The translations under genes were made by a program, and so were the position numbers. This document shows, piece after piece, positions 42,801 to 52,755 of a DNA stretch of 64,000 nt. The notes under the pieces were generated by a model that saw only the letters and a list, made by a program, of their open reading frames with translations, made no database searches and was not told where the DNA came from. Source of the DNA: Geotalea sp. SG265 (GTDB lineage Bacteria > Desulfobacterota > Desulfuromonadia > Geobacterales > Geobacteraceae); the NCBI RefSeq assembly GCF_022808985.1, contig NZ_JAKZFT010000002.1:1-64000 (forward strand), written 5' to 3'. The stretch's first letter is position 1, and each line of letters starts with the position of its first letter.

Positions 42801-45329
42801 TCAGGCCTTTTCCACCGTAACGGCAACCAGATTGGCGCTGCCCCGGAGGAGGGAGTTGGCATTCAGCTCGCGGAAGTGGGATGGGGCAAAGAGCAGCCCG
42901 GGCTGAAGCTTTTCGCTGACTTTCACCTTTCCGCTGATGGTCCCTGCAGGGGAGGTTACCTTGACCACTGCACCGTCAGTAATCCCGAGCCTGGCGGCAT
43001 CACCGACGAATATTTCGATATAGCCTTCACGTGAGACGCTGAGGTTATTCTGGGAGCGGGTGGTGGAGGTGCCATTATGGTAGCCGATGGGCCCCACCAG
43101 CAGACTGTACTGAGCCTGAACGGCGGGTTTGGTCGAAGCAGCTGCCGAAAAGGTCAGGTTCTGCTTCAATTGGAATGCTTTGGCGTTGATGGCTATGCTG
43201 CGCCCCTCGATGACCGGTACGTCTCCGGCATGGAGTGGGGAGAGGGCCTTGAGTTCCTCAAGCAGCTCAGCCGGGCGGTGCATCTGTCCGGCATTGGTGA
43301 GGCGGTTGTAAAGTTCGCCGAGGATATCCCAGTCTTCACGGGCATCGCCGGTTGCATCGACTGCCTTGCCCAAAAGCTGCAGCCGGTTGTCGGTCGTGGT
43401 GAAGGAGCCGCTCTTTTCGGCGGCAGCGGATGCGGGAAAGACCACGTGGGCCATCCTGGATGTCTCGTTGTCGAGGATATCCTGGACGACGAGAAGTTCC
43501 AGCTTGGCCAGTGCCTTTTTGATGCGGTTGTTGTCGGGATAGGATGCCAGATCGCTGCCGAGCACATAGAGAGCCTTGATGGTCCCCTGCTCGATCCCTT
43601 CGATGATCTGCCAGAAATCCTTCCCCTTGGCAGCGGCTGCCTGATAACCGGACAGGTGGGTCGGGGCAGCCCCCGCATCGAGCAGCCCCTGGGTGTTGTT
43701 TTTTGCATCGACGGGGAACAGGCCCCCCGCCTCCTTGCCGATACATCCCACCAGGAGAGCCAGGTCGGCAAGGGCTGCAACCTTTTCCGCAGCGCCATTG
43801 CTGCGCATCAGGTCACCACCGAAGAGTATGGCGACACTCTTTTTGCCGCCAATGAAGGCAGCGGCTTCACGCAGGTCGCCTTCTCCCACGCCGGCAGCGG
43901 CTGCAAGATCGGATAGCGACTGTGAGTCAAGCACTGCTTTGAGCGCCTCGAAATTGGCCACTTTGCCCTGAATAAAATCTTTATCCTCAAGGCCGCCGTC
44001 GATAATGGCCTTCATCAAGCCGTTGATCAGGGCCAGTTCACTGTCGGGGCGGTACTGCAACATGCTGTTCGCCCATTTACGGAGCTTCACTTGGCGCATG
44101 TTGGCGACCACCAACTTGGCGTCGTTTTTAAAGGCAGCCTTGATGACCCGGTACTCGGCGCCGGTCGCCTCGGCGTTGAGGTCGGTGCCTATGACGAGGA
44201 CCGCCCCGGCACGGTCGATCTGGTCGATGGTTGCGCTGGCACCGGTCAATCCCAATTTCTCTCTGAGCACGGTTTGAGCGGCGGCATAGCCGAAACGCGC
44301 CTCGGAGTCGATATTGTTGGTGCCTATAGCGCTACGCATGAATTTCTGGAAGAGGAAATTCTCTTCGTTGGTGACGCGGGGTGAGGCGATGCCTGCCACG
44401 GCATCGGCGCCAGAGGTTCTGATGATTTCCTGCAGCTTGCCGGCGGCAACGGCCATGGCCTTGTTCCAGTCGGCCGAGACCTGTCTCCCCCCCTCGGCCA
44501 CCAGTGGCACCGTCAGACGGTCGGCTGAATTGAGATAGCTGTAACCGAAACGCCCGTTGATGCAAAGGTTGCCGCTGTTGAAGGTGCTGTCTTCGCTGGT
44601 GACGCGGGCGACGCGGCCGTTCCTGGAGTGGTATTCGATCTGGCAGCCGTTGCTGCAGAAAGCACAGACACTTTTCGTAACCGAGAAGGACCAGGGGCGG
44701 CCCCGAAACTTGAAGGGCTTGTTGATCAGTGCACCGGTGGGACAGGCAGCAACGCAGTTACCACAGAACTCACAGTTGAGCGGCTTGCCATCGATGGTGT
44801 CGACAATCGTTGCCTCGCCGCGGTTACGCAGAGCAATGGCATCACAACCGACAATTTCGTGATCCACTTTGACACATTTTTCGCAGAGAATGCAGCGGTT
44901 GGGATCGCTCTCTATCAAGGGCCAATCGTAGCGGATGGCGCGCCGCTCCAGGAGCGCCGAATATTCCTGCTTTGCCACATCCAGGCCGTAGCAGGCGTCC
45001 TGGAGGCCGCATTCGCCACCGGCATCGCAGACTGGGCAATCCAGTGGATGGTTGACCAGCATCAGCTCCATCACCTTGCGGCGAATGGCGGTCAGCCTCT
45101 CCGACTGGGTGGTGACCTTAATGCCGTCCTTGACCGGCGTATTGCAGGCGGTCATGGTTCGCTCGACCCCTTCCACCTCGACCGCGCAGACGCGGCAGGC
45201 GCCGGTGGGGGAAACCTTCTGCAGCCAGCAAAGGGTAGGTATTTTGATACCCACGGTCGCCGCAGCCTCAAGGATAGTCGCCCCCTTGGCCACTGTTACA
45301 TTCTTGCCGTCAATTATCAGGTTAACCAT
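42801..45329 (-). CDS. sfrA: SfrA, NuoG-like Fe-S/molybdopterin-fold subunit of NADPH oxidoreductase
   Basis: 842 residues (~90 kDa). N-terminal 2Fe-2S domain (C34, C45, C48, C62), His-Cys 4Fe-4S site (H94, C98, C101, C107), two ferredoxin-type 4Fe-4S motifs (CILCEKC ~146 and CEFCGNC ~186) and a molybdopterin-oxidoreductase-type domain starting with CAFCSNGC (~222) to the C-terminal aspartate-decarboxylase-like barrel (~745-842). This is the architecture of NuoG/FdhA and of Geobacter SfrA, the large subunit of a cytoplasmic NADPH oxidoreductase first isolated as a soluble Fe(III) reductase. Start ATG has GAGGT 7 bases upstream. Follows sfrB on the same strand and ends at a terminator. Whether a pterin cofactor is bound cannot be told. 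Confidence 0.9.
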   Translation of the reverse strand: MVNLIIDGKNVTVAKGATILEAAATVGIKIPTLCWLQKVSPTGACRVCAVEVEGVERTMTACNTPVKDGIKVTTQSERLTAIRRKVMELMLVNHPLDCPVCDAGGECGLQDACYGLDVAKQEYSALLERRAIRYDWPLIESDPNRCILCEKCVKVDHEIVGCDAIALRNRGEATIVDTIDGKPLNCEFCGNCVAACPTGALINKPFKFRGRPWSFSVTKSVCAFCSNGCQIEYHSRNGRVARVTSEDSTFNSGNLCINGRFGYSYLNSADRLTVPLVAEGGRQVSADWNKAMAVAAGKLQEIIRTSGADAVAGIASPRVTNEENFLFQKFMRSAIGTNNIDSEARFGYAAAQTVLREKLGLTGASATIDQIDRAGAVLVIGTDLNAEATGAEYRVIKAAFKNDAKLVVANMRQVKLRKWANSMLQYRPDSELALINGLMKAIIDGGLEDKDFIQGKVANFEALKAVLDSQSLSDLAAAAGVGEGDLREAAAFIGGKKSVAILFGGDLMRSNGAAEKVAALADLALLVGCIGKEAGGLFPVDAKNNTQGLLDAGAAPTHLSGYQAAAAKGKDFWQIIEGIEQGTIKALYVLGSDLASYPDNNRIKKALAKLELLVVQDILDNETSRMAHVVFPASAAAEKSGSFTTTDNRLQLLGKAVDATGDAREDWDILGELYNRLTNAGQMHRPAELLEELKALSPLHAGDVPVIEGRSIAINAKAFQLKQNLTFSAAASTKPAVQAQYSLLVGPIGYHNGTSTTRSQNNLSVSREGYIEIFVGDAARLGITDGAVVKVTSPAGTISGKVKVSEKLQPGLLFAPSHFRELNANSLLRGSANLVAVTVEKA

Positions 45330-45501
45330 TATCTTTACCTCAGATTTATTTCAGGTCTTATTTCTGTATATCTATCAATTGGAAAGGACAATTTTTTGTC
45401 CTGGCAAGGCTGTCGAGAGATTGCGCGGAGGCGTACCGGCAGGTACGTCGCACAAGCAATCACGAAGACTTACGCCGCCAGGGCGGAAAAGTGGCATTTC
45501 C

Positions 45502-47517
45502 CTATACGGCGACCATGGCAACGCGGTAACACCTCAAACACCGCTGTGCCTCCTTCACCGCCTGACTGTCGGTGAAGCCCAACTCCACCTCGCAATAATT
45601 CTTGTAGCTGGCGCGCTCCTTGCCGTGCACCTCGCCCTGATGGGCGCGGGCTGCAGAATCGAGGCAGGAAACGTTCTCATTTTTGTCGTACACGCCCAGG
45701 TAGTTGAGAATGTCTTCCATGTATTCGTCGTCGGTGAGATACGCTTTTCCTTCTTCCAGCCAGCGTTGCACGACCTTTGCGGCACGATGGCCGCTGCCGA
45801 TACAGGCGACAACGGTGAGCGGCCCGATTTCGGCGTCGCCGCCGGCAAAGACGCCATTGCAGTCGGTGATCAGGGTTCTGGACTGGTAGTTGCCCATGCC
45901 GTCCTTGAGATCCTTGCCTGCTGCATCTTTATATGGAACATACTTGGTGATGATAGTATTCCATTTGGTGATGTCGATACCCATATCGGCCGGGATGAAG
46001 CTGAGATCGGGGTCCTGACCGATGGCGGGGATGACCGTATCGCATTCGACGACGAATTCGCTGCCGGGCACCGGTTCAGGACGGCGGCGGCCGGAGGCAT
46101 CGGGTTCGCCCAGGGCCATGCGGACGCATTCGACACCGGTAATCTGGTTGTTGCCGTCAACGATCAGCTTGGTCGGCAAGACCTGGAATTCGAAGGTGAC
46201 CCCTTCCTCGTCAGCACCATCCACCTCCCAGACATCGGCAGGCATCTCTTTCCGGGAACGGCGATAGAGGAGCGTAGATACTTCGGCTCCTTCACGGAGG
46301 GCGACACGCACACAGTCGATGGCGGTATTACCACCGCCGACGACAACGACCTTTTTCCCCATGCCGGTGGGTTTGCCCATGTAGGCTTCACGGAGGAAAT
46401 CGATCCCCCCCCTGAGGAAGCCTTTGTATCCTTTATCTTCACCTTCCACCCCCATCGGCTTGGAGCGATGGGCACCGGGAGCCAGAAATACCGCATCGAA
46501 CTTCTTCTTCAGCTCATCCAGGGAAATATCCTTGCCGACCCGGGTATTGTAGACGATCTCGACCCCCATGGAGGCGATGATGTCGATGTCCCGCTGCAGC
46601 AGGTGACGGGGCTGGCGGTAAGGGGGAATGCCGACGGCAACCATGCCGCCGCCGAAGCCTTCGGGGAGGGCTTCGTAGATGGTAACGGGATATCCCTCCA
46701 GAGCAAGATAATATGCAGCAGCCAAACCGGCAGGACCGGCTCCGACCACGGCAACGGTCTTTCCTTTTTTCGGCTTCGGCTGCATGGGGGGCTGGAACTT
46801 GTGCTTCCATTCATAATCGGAAGCGGTTCTTTTCAGGACCATGATGCTGATCGGCTCGTCCACATTCTTGCGCCGGCAGGCGGTCTCGCAGGGGTGGGGG
46901 CAGACGCGGCCGCAGACCGAAGGAAGCGGCATGCTGTCCCGGATGGCACCCAGGGAGTGGTCATAATAATATTCCTTGATCGCTTCGATATAGGCAGGGA
47001 TATCGATGTGGGCCGGGCATTTGTCCTGACAGGGAGCGGTGTATTTTTCCACATAGCGGAAAGTACCGCCGGGTTTCTTGGCCCCGTTGATGTAGGCAAC
47101 GAAATCTTCGCGGAAATATTTCACCGCATCAAGGACCGGAATAGTGGAGCTTTGGCAGAGGGTGCACTTGCAGTTTTCCAGGAGCCTGGTCAGATCTTCG
47201 ATAGTATCGAGATCCGCTTCCGTGGCATTTCCGCCGATGATAGAGGCAAGGGTGTCCATGAGGACCTTTGTCCCCTTTTTGCCCGGCGTACATTTGCCGC
47301 AACAGTAAAGGGTCTGCACGCGCCGCATGTATTCGGCTGCCATGGCCGGCACATCCACGTTCCGATCGAAGATGATGAGACCATCCCAGGCCATGAACGC
47401 TGCCAGGGGGCGTTCCCCGTCATAGGTAACCGGCAGCCGGAACTGGGCGTCCTTCGCCTCGCCGCTGCGATTGTCGACAATATTTCTTCCCCAGCTGGAA
47501 AAAACCACCTGTGCCAC
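45502..47517 (-). CDS. sfrB: SfrB, NADPH-binding flavoprotein subunit (GltD-like)
   Basis: 671 residues (~74 kDa). N-terminal NuoF-like Fe-S domain with YCCGKCTPGKKG (~71-82) and CKCTLC (~116-121), then CQDKCPAHIDIPAY and CGRVCPHPCETACRR 4Fe-4S segments of glutamate-synthase small-subunit type, an FAD Rossmann motif AVVGAGPAGLAAAYYLALEG, an NADPH Rossmann motif VVVVGGGNTAIDCVRVALRE and the terminal GVFAGGDAEIGPLTVVACIGSG. It oxidises NADPH and passes electrons to SfrA. First gene of the sfrBA pair; the 172-bp gap to sfrA contains no terminator but has an imperfect REP-like palindrome (CGTACCggcaGGTACG). A near-palindromic operator lies 85 bp upstream. Confidence 0.9.
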   Translation of the reverse strand: MAQVVFSSWGRNIVDNRSGEAKDAQFRLPVTYDGERPLAAFMAWDGLIIFDRNVDVPAMAAEYMRRVQTLYCCGKCTPGKKGTKVLMDTLASIIGGNATEADLDTIEDLTRLLENCKCTLCQSSTIPVLDAVKYFREDFVAYINGAKKPGGTFRYVEKYTAPCQDKCPAHIDIPAYIEAIKEYYYDHSLGAIRDSMPLPSVCGRVCPHPCETACRRKNVDEPISIMVLKRTASDYEWKHKFQPPMQPKPKKGKTVAVVGAGPAGLAAAYYLALEGYPVTIYEALPEGFGGGMVAVGIPPYRQPRHLLQRDIDIIASMGVEIVYNTRVGKDISLDELKKKFDAVFLAPGAHRSKPMGVEGEDKGYKGFLRGGIDFLREAYMGKPTGMGKKVVVVGGGNTAIDCVRVALREGAEVSTLLYRRSRKEMPADVWEVDGADEEGVTFEFQVLPTKLIVDGNNQITGVECVRMALGEPDASGRRRPEPVPGSEFVVECDTVIPAIGQDPDLSFIPADMGIDITKWNTIITKYVPYKDAAGKDLKDGMGNYQSRTLITDCNGVFAGGDAEIGPLTVVACIGSGHRAAKVVQRWLEEGKAYLTDDEYMEDILNYLGVYDKNENVSCLDSAARAHQGEVHGKERASYKNYCEVELGFTDSQAVKEAQRCLRCYRVAMVAV

Positions 47518-47601
47518 ATCAGCCTCCGCAAAAACCTGTTAAATTATACCTGTTAAAGCTTATATCTTATTGTATTTATTAAATAAATATCCAACTAACC
47601 A

Positions 47602-47618
47602 TTGTATACAGTATGCAA
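47602..47618 (-). promoter_or_regulatory. Near-palindromic operator upstream of sfrB
   Basis: TTGTATACAGTATGCAA is almost its own complement (TTGCATACTGTATACAA; only the centre and one pair differ), in the style of GntR-family operators. It is 85 bp upstream of sfrB in the divergent region shared with the aminopeptidase gene, and could serve either. Confidence 0.45.
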
Positions 47619-47760
47619 ATAAATAGCACAGCAGGGCTGGGTAATCAAGGGAAAAATCACAGCTTTAGGCTCGCTCCGCAAATGGTTGCCAGCTGAAAGA
47701 GGCTCTGTTATATAAGTACCAGCAGTCATCCCTTTCCTCCGGTCAAAAGGAGAACCTGTC

Positions 47761-48885
47761 ATGTACACTGCCGCTTTCGAATCTCTTTTTACCGTCAACA
47801 TGGGAATCACCCCGGGCGAACGGATCCTGGTCTTCAGCGATGAAATCCGTGCCGACGAATCTCCTTCCCCGGGAGATGCCGACCGAAGAAGGCGACTTCA
47901 TGAAACTGCTGCCGCTGCTGCCGCCTTTGCCGAACATGCCTATGGCAACACCTCCTTCGTCTCGTTTCCGGCAACTACCGCTTCAGGAGCCGAGCCACCC
48001 GATACGCTCTGGCGTGCAGCCATGGGTGACGATACCATCGACCGACTGGCCCAAGCAGGCATCCTGCAGCGGCTGATCGCCAAGTCTGCCTCAGCCAATG
48101 ACCTGGAAGCAGCCAGACGCACGGTTACAGCAGGAAGGGATGCTGTTGCCCGGGTGATCATCGCCCTGGCCAACAACTCCACCAGCCATACCCGCTTCCG
48201 TTCCCTTGCCACCGCCGCAGGTGCCAGATTCGCCAGTCTCCCCCACTTCGACCCGGAAATGTTTCTCACTTCCATGCAGGTGGACTGGAAGGCACTTGCC
48301 GACAGAACCGCCAAATTGGCCGCGGCAGTCAACCGCGCTGTGGCTGTAGAGGTTGCCACACCCAACGGTACCCGCATGCTGATCGGCAAAGAAGGACGGA
48401 CGGCAGAGGGAGACGACGGACTGCTGATGATCCCCGGCAGCTTCGGCAACCTTCCGGCAGGAGAGGTATATCTGGCCCCACTGGAAGGAAGTTCCGAGGG
48501 GCGAATGGTACTTGAATACGCTCCGACCCGCAAACTGGCTACCCCCCTGGTGCTGACGGTCAAAAAGGGAATGGTGGTGGATATCCAGGGAGATGAACCG
48601 TACCGGAAAGTCCTGGAAGAAAAATTCGCCGAGAGCGGAAACAATCGCAATATCGCAGAACTGGGAATCGGCACCAACGACCGCGCAAGCCGGCCGGACA
48701 ACATTCTGGAAGCTGAGAAAATCCTTGGCACTATTCACATCGCCCTTGGTGATAATTCCGGTTTCGGCGGCACCGTCAGCACCCCCTTTCACGAAGATTA
48801 TGTTTTCTACCATCCTACCCTGACGGCCATTCTATCCGACGGCAGTAGGGAGACGCTCCTTGAGGACGGGAAACCGGCCGTGTGA
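47761..48885 (+). CDS. M29-type (aminopeptidase T-like) metallopeptidase
   Basis: 374 residues resembling leucyl aminopeptidase/aminopeptidase T proteins. The C-terminal part has the family's metal-site pattern: GEVYLAPLEGSSEG (Glu), NIAELGIGTNDRA (Glu), IHIALGDNSGFGG (His) and PFHEDYVFY (His-x-Asp). The N-terminal half is a variable domain. No signal peptide, so cytoplasmic peptide trimming is expected. Translation probably from the ATG at 47761, preceded by AAAAGGAGAACC. Alone on its strand, 80 bp before the FapA gene, with which it may be cotranscribed. Confidence 0.78.
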   Translation: MYTAAFESLFTVNMGITPGERILVFSDEIRADESPSPGDADRRRRLHETAAAAAAFAEHAYGNTSFVSFPATTASGAEPPDTLWRAAMGDDTIDRLAQAGILQRLIAKSASANDLEAARRTVTAGRDAVARVIIALANNSTSHTRFRSLATAAGARFASLPHFDPEMFLTSMQVDWKALADRTAKLAAAVNRAVAVEVATPNGTRMLIGKEGRTAEGDDGLLMIPGSFGNLPAGEVYLAPLEGSSEGRMVLEYAPTRKLATPLVLTVKKGMVVDIQGDEPYRKVLEEKFAESGNNRNIAELGIGTNDRASRPDNILEAEKILGTIHIALGDNSGFGGTVSTPFHEDYVFYHPTLTAILSDGSRETLLEDGKPAV

Positions 48886-48964
48886 ATGCAGAAGGATTAA
48901 AGATAACCCTGTTCCCTGCCGATATTTTTAGTAAAAAATCAGACATGAAACAGGGGCAGCTGCC

Positions 48965-50401
48965 ATGACGGAAGAGACGAAAAAGCCAGAATCGGTTGGA
49001 GAAGCGCGGGACGGCACCCTCACGTTATCCATTGACCCGGATTTGATGTCGGCACATGTCACCATCACCCCACCCCATGGAGGTGCGCCGGTAACAAAAG
49101 ACCAGGTTTTGCAGGCCCTCTCTCAAGCGGGAGTAGTTGCCGGAATCCTCCTCGATGATATTGAAAATGCAGTTGAAGAGGGTGAGGCGACCAGCAGACT
49201 GATCGCGGCAGGACGTCCCCCCCAACCGGGAGAGGATTCGCAGTTCGTCAGCCTGATCCCCGAAATGAAGGAACGCTGCCCCTTGGCGGACACGGAAGGC
49301 AACGTGGATTACCGCAATACGGGGGGCATTGTCAGTGTCAATGAAGGAGATCCTTTGCTGCGGCGCATGCCGCCGACAAAGGGAATTGCGGGCGAAAACC
49401 TGCTTGGCGCCATACTGCCAGCCGTCGACGGCGTGGATGTTCCCTTTGCCACCAATCTGAGCGGCACTGCACCTGCACCAGACGACAGTGAGCTCCTGCT
49501 TGCGGCCCTTTCCGGGCTGCCGGTCCTGGTCGATCGGGGGGTCATCGTCGAACCGGTCCTGAATGTCAAGACGGTGGATCTTTCCACCGGCAATCTGCAT
49601 TTTAACGGAACGGTTGATATTTCCGGCGACGTCAAGGAAGGGATGGAAGTGACCGCAACTGGAGATATTCTCATCAGAGGCGTGGTTGAAGCGGCAAATG
49701 TCGAGGCCGGTGGAAATATCGAGATCAAAGGGGGGATCATCGGCCAGAAAGAGGTGCGAAACGACCGGGGAGAGCTAAATCCCGATATCTGCCGCATCGG
49801 CGCCCAGGGGTCGATTTCCGCCCAGTTTGCCGAGCATGCCCTGATCAAAGCCGGACAGGATGTGGTGATCCGTGAAGTTGCCATGAAAAGCGATATTACC
49901 GCCGGAAATGCCATAATCGTGGGTGAAAAAGGCATGCGCAAGGGTCATATCATTGGGGGCATCTGTCGCGCCGCCACCCTTGTTCATGCCATCGTCGTCG
50001 GTTCCCCTGCCAACGTTGCCACAAGGATCCAGGTCGGTGTCGATCCGGCCGTCAGCGAAAAAATGGCGACGGTGAAACAGCAGCTCCTAGACAAGGAAAA
50101 GCGTCTGGAAGAGGTTGAAAAGACTCTGGCATATATCCATGAAAATCCGTCGCAAGTGGACCCCGGGGTCGCAGCGCTCAAGAAGAAGGTTCATGGCCTG
50201 CTGCAGACCGAAATCGGAGAGCTGAACCGGCAGAAGAAAAGACTGCAAAAAAGGCTTGAGCTGATCAACAACGCCAGGGTGGAGGTGGAAAATACCATCT
50301 ATTTCGGCGCCCAGATTATGGTCGGCGACAAAACATTGATTATTGAAGACGACCTGGATTCAAAAACCTTTACGAGAAGCGAAGAAGGGATTGTCTACTG
50401 A
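48965..50401 (+). CDS. FapA-family (DUF342) polymer-like protein
   Basis: 478 residues. Typical FapA order: N-terminal variable domain (~1-105), GGIVSVNEGDPLLRRMPPTKGIAG region (~120-145), a right-handed beta-helix built from 'GTVDISGDVKEGMEVTATGDI'-type repeats (~210-330) and a C-terminal coiled coil (~355-440, EKRLEEVEKTLAYIHENPS). Functions of the family are poorly known; members occur near flagellar or cell-envelope genes and can form self-assembling scaffolds. Here it precedes coaE by 44 bp and is probably cotranscribed. Cytoplasmic by sequence. Confidence 0.85.
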   Translation: MTEETKKPESVGEARDGTLTLSIDPDLMSAHVTITPPHGGAPVTKDQVLQALSQAGVVAGILLDDIENAVEEGEATSRLIAAGRPPQPGEDSQFVSLIPEMKERCPLADTEGNVDYRNTGGIVSVNEGDPLLRRMPPTKGIAGENLLGAILPAVDGVDVPFATNLSGTAPAPDDSELLLAALSGLPVLVDRGVIVEPVLNVKTVDLSTGNLHFNGTVDISGDVKEGMEVTATGDILIRGVVEAANVEAGGNIEIKGGIIGQKEVRNDRGELNPDICRIGAQGSISAQFAEHALIKAGQDVVIREVAMKSDITAGNAIIVGEKGMRKGHIIGGICRAATLVHAIVVGSPANVATRIQVGVDPAVSEKMATVKQQLLDKEKRLEEVEKTLAYIHENPSQVDPGVAALKKKVHGLLQTEIGELNRQKKRLQKRLELINNARVEVENTIYFGAQIMVGDKTLIIEDDLDSKTFTRSEEGIVY

Positions 50402-50445
50402 CAGCGGTCGAGCGACCGAAGATGTGAAACAGACGGGAGAAGGCA

Positions 50446-51054
50446 GTGCGCATAATCGGCCTCACGGGGGGAATCGCCTCGGGAAAAAGTACCGTAGCCG
50501 AATTATTGAAAGGAATGGACGTTCCGGTCATCGATGCGGACCAATTGTCGCGCCAGGTGGTCACCCCTGGCGAGCCTGCCTATAACGCCATCGTCGCCGA
50601 ATTCGGCACCGGCATCCTCAATACAGACCGTACCATCAACCGCACTGCCCTGGGTAAGATTGTCTTTGCTGATCCCGCCGCCAGACAGAGACTGGAAGCC
50701 ATTACCCATCCCGCCATACGCAGACGGGCGGAAGACGAGCTCCTGCGCCTCAAGCAGTCTGGCAAGCCGGTCGTCATCTATATGGCGCCATTGCTCATAG
50801 AAGCAGGTGCATCATCGCGGGTGGACGAAATCTGGGTTGTTTACGTGGACCGGGAAACCCAGCTGAAACGAGTCATGGCAAGGGACAAGATCACCAGGGA
50901 AGAGGCAAGCCAGAAGGTAGCGGCCCAGATGCCCATGGAGGTGAAAAAGCTGCATGGCTCTGTGGTGATCGACAATCGGGGGAGCATGGAAGAGCTGGCA
51001 ACCCAGGTGCAGGAGACCTGGAATCGGGAAGTCCTGCAAAAGCAAAAAACATAG
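50446..51054 (+). CDS. coaE: Dephospho-CoA kinase
   Basis: 202 residues, normal length. Catalyses the last step of coenzyme A synthesis (ATP-dependent phosphorylation of dephospho-CoA). P-loop GGIASGKST at the N-terminus; DADQLSRQVV and RQRLEAITHPAIR are CoaE signatures; lid region RVMARDKITREEA. GTG start with GGGAGA 5-6 bases upstream. Follows the FapA-family gene; ends at a bidirectional terminator shared with the IclR gene. Confidence 0.95.
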   Translation: MRIIGLTGGIASGKSTVAELLKGMDVPVIDADQLSRQVVTPGEPAYNAIVAEFGTGILNTDRTINRTALGKIVFADPAARQRLEAITHPAIRRRAEDELLRLKQSGKPVVIYMAPLLIEAGASSRVDEIWVVYVDRETQLKRVMARDKITREEASQKVAAQMPMEVKKLHGSVVIDNRGSMEELATQVQETWNREVLQKQKT

Positions 51055-51081
51055 AACTTCGAGACGAGTTCAATGAAAGAA

Positions 51082-51119
51082 AAAGCCCCCATCCGCAATG
51101 GCAGACGGGGGCTTTGTTT
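51082..51119. terminator. Bidirectional terminator between coaE and IclR gene
   Basis: AAAGCCCCC and GGGGGCTTT form the outer stem, with further pairing inside (TCCGC/GCAGA region), and T/A tracts flank both sides. Confidence 0.85.
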
Positions 51120-51140
51120 TATCTGCAGAAAAATCTCCGG

Positions 51141-51920
51141 TTACTTGTGGTAGCCGAGTTTCGAGGATATCTCTTCGGAAGCCTGGATAACCTTGGGAAT
51201 AAGTTCCTTTTCCAGCCGGTCGTCGGTGAAGCGCATGGATGGACCGGAGATACTCACGGCACCGATGATGCGGCGGGTATAGTCGCGTATCGGCGCGCCG
51301 ACGCATTTCACACCCACATCAAGCTCTTCGTTGTCTATGGCATATCCCTGGTTGGCCACCTGGACCAAGTGCTTCTTCAGCTCATCCTTGTCGATGATGG
51401 TATTCGACGTATACCGCTTCATCTCCTTCGGCAGAAAATTGGCCAATTCCTCGTCGGTCATGTAGGCGATCTGTACCTTGCCGGCAGCGGTGCAGTATGC
51501 CGGCAACCGTGCGCCTACACGGGGAACAACTCTTACCGTGAGATCGGTTTCAACCACATCCAGATAAATGATGTGGAATTCCTTGAGGATAGCCACATAT
51601 GTGGTCTCGTTGCAGTCGTGCACCAGAGATTCGAGAACCGGCCGGGACTGGCGCAACAACCCCATCTGCTTGATGAACGTCTGCCCCAGTTCCAGCGTCT
51701 TGAGGCCAAGACGGTAGTTCTCGGTAACTTTGTTCTGCTCGATGTAATTCCTGGACTCAAGAGTGGCCAGGAGGCGGAATACGTTGTTTTTGTGCAGCTT
51801 GAGCCGTTTGCTGAGCTCGGTGACGCCCAGTTCGTCCACATCGTCATGAAACTGTTCGAGAAGATCCAGTGCGTGGGAAACAGCCTGAATAATGTATTCC
51901 GATTTCTCTTTTTTCGCCAT
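51141..51920 (-). CDS. IclR-family transcriptional regulator
   Basis: 259 residues. N-terminal winged helix (~10-75: ALDLLEQFHDDVDELGVTEL, LKLHKNNVFRLLATLESRNY) and C-terminal effector domain (~90-255: YLDVVETDLTVRVVPRVGAR, AYCTAAGKVQIAYM, GAVSISGPSMRF), the IclR layout. Effectors in this family are usually small carboxylic or aromatic acids. ATG at 51920 fits AGGTG 6 bases upstream. Target genes unknown; it faces the universal stress protein gene across a 355-bp divergent region, a natural place for self-regulation. Confidence 0.93.
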   Translation of the reverse strand: MAKKEKSEYIIQAVSHALDLLEQFHDDVDELGVTELSKRLKLHKNNVFRLLATLESRNYIEQNKVTENYRLGLKTLELGQTFIKQMGLLRQSRPVLESLVHDCNETTYVAILKEFHIIYLDVVETDLTVRVVPRVGARLPAYCTAAGKVQIAYMTDEELANFLPKEMKRYTSNTIIDKDELKKHLVQVANQGYAIDNEELDVGVKCVGAPIRDYTRRIIGAVSISGPSMRFTDDRLEKELIPKVIQASEEISSKLGYHK

Positions 51921-52275
51921 TGGTAACACCTGTTCCTGTTAGAATTCAACAGGATTTCATATGCTTTTTTATTAGAGATGTCAATGGTATTTTATGCACC
52001 AGTGCCGGGGCTCAGCTCAGGCACGTACAGCAGGACCCCATTCGTATTTTGGGGCAAAAGGATAAAATATTCAGTCGTTTTAAAAATTTACATTTGCTTC
52101 TTTTATTATTTTTGAGAATATAGAATAGCGTTTTATGCTTGTCAAGAAAGAAAAATTATAATTTTCAGAACTATTTTTCTTTTTTCCTGTTGGCAATCGC
52201 CATTAAATCAACTAAATCTCATGCAATGGGAATCGATTCATTTTTCTCTTGTTATAATTGCGGAGGTATCGTCAG
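51921..52275. other. Divergent intergenic region, 355 bp
   Basis: AT-rich spacer between the IclR regulator (-) and the universal stress protein (+). No confident small gene or hairpin; TTGT/AATA-rich stretches could hold promoters for both genes, but none stands out. Confidence 0.5.
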
Positions 52276-52731
52276 ATGCTCAATCTCAGAAAAAAAATTC
52301 TCGTCGCCATTGATGGCTCGCCTCTTTCCGACAAGGCTGCCGAAGAAGCAGTGCGCATGGCCGCCGGAAACCCGAGCCAATTCAAGAGCAAGATATATGC
52401 CATGCTAGTCCTACCCAATGCCCCACGCAATACCTTCACCGATTTTGTGCCGACGGCACCCATTACCGAGTCCGATGAATGGGTGCAATTGCGGGAGCGG
52501 GTCCTCTATGTGATTGAAAAAGACGCAAGGGAGGCCGGCATTCCACTGGAAATAAAGGTAGTTTACGGCGATCCCGCCGAGGAACTCTTGAAATTCGCTG
52601 AAAGTGAAGAAATCGATGTCATCGTCATCGGCAGCTCCGGAAAAGGATTCCTCAAGAGAAAGCTCTTGGGGAGCGTCTCCCACAAGGTTGCAAAGTACGC
52701 CAAATGTTCCGTCTACATTATCCGAGGTTAA
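52276..52731 (+). CDS. Universal stress protein (UspA family)
   Basis: 151 residues. Usp fold with KKILVAIDGSPLSDKAAEEA at the start and the ATP-binding-type motif VIVIGSSGKGFLKRKLLGSV (G-2x-G-9x-G(S/T)) near the C-terminus, so an ATP-binding Usp. GGAGG precedes the ATG at 52276 by 9 bases. Ends 24 bp before the heme-sensing kinase, probably cotranscribed with it, which would link a stress protein with redox sensing. Confidence 0.93.
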   Translation: MLNLRKKILVAIDGSPLSDKAAEEAVRMAAGNPSQFKSKIYAMLVLPNAPRNTFTDFVPTAPITESDEWVQLRERVLYVIEKDAREAGIPLEIKVVYGDPAEELLKFAESEEIDVIVIGSSGKGFLKRKLLGSVSHKVAKYAKCSVYIIRG

Positions 52732-52755
52732 CTTCAGACCGATGGAGTCAAATAT

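Noticed and set aside
45052-47556. 834-codon open frame on the plus strand opposite sfrBA
   Set aside because: Antisense shadow of strongly conserved sfrA/sfrB coding sequence; no RBS and no recognisable protein pattern.
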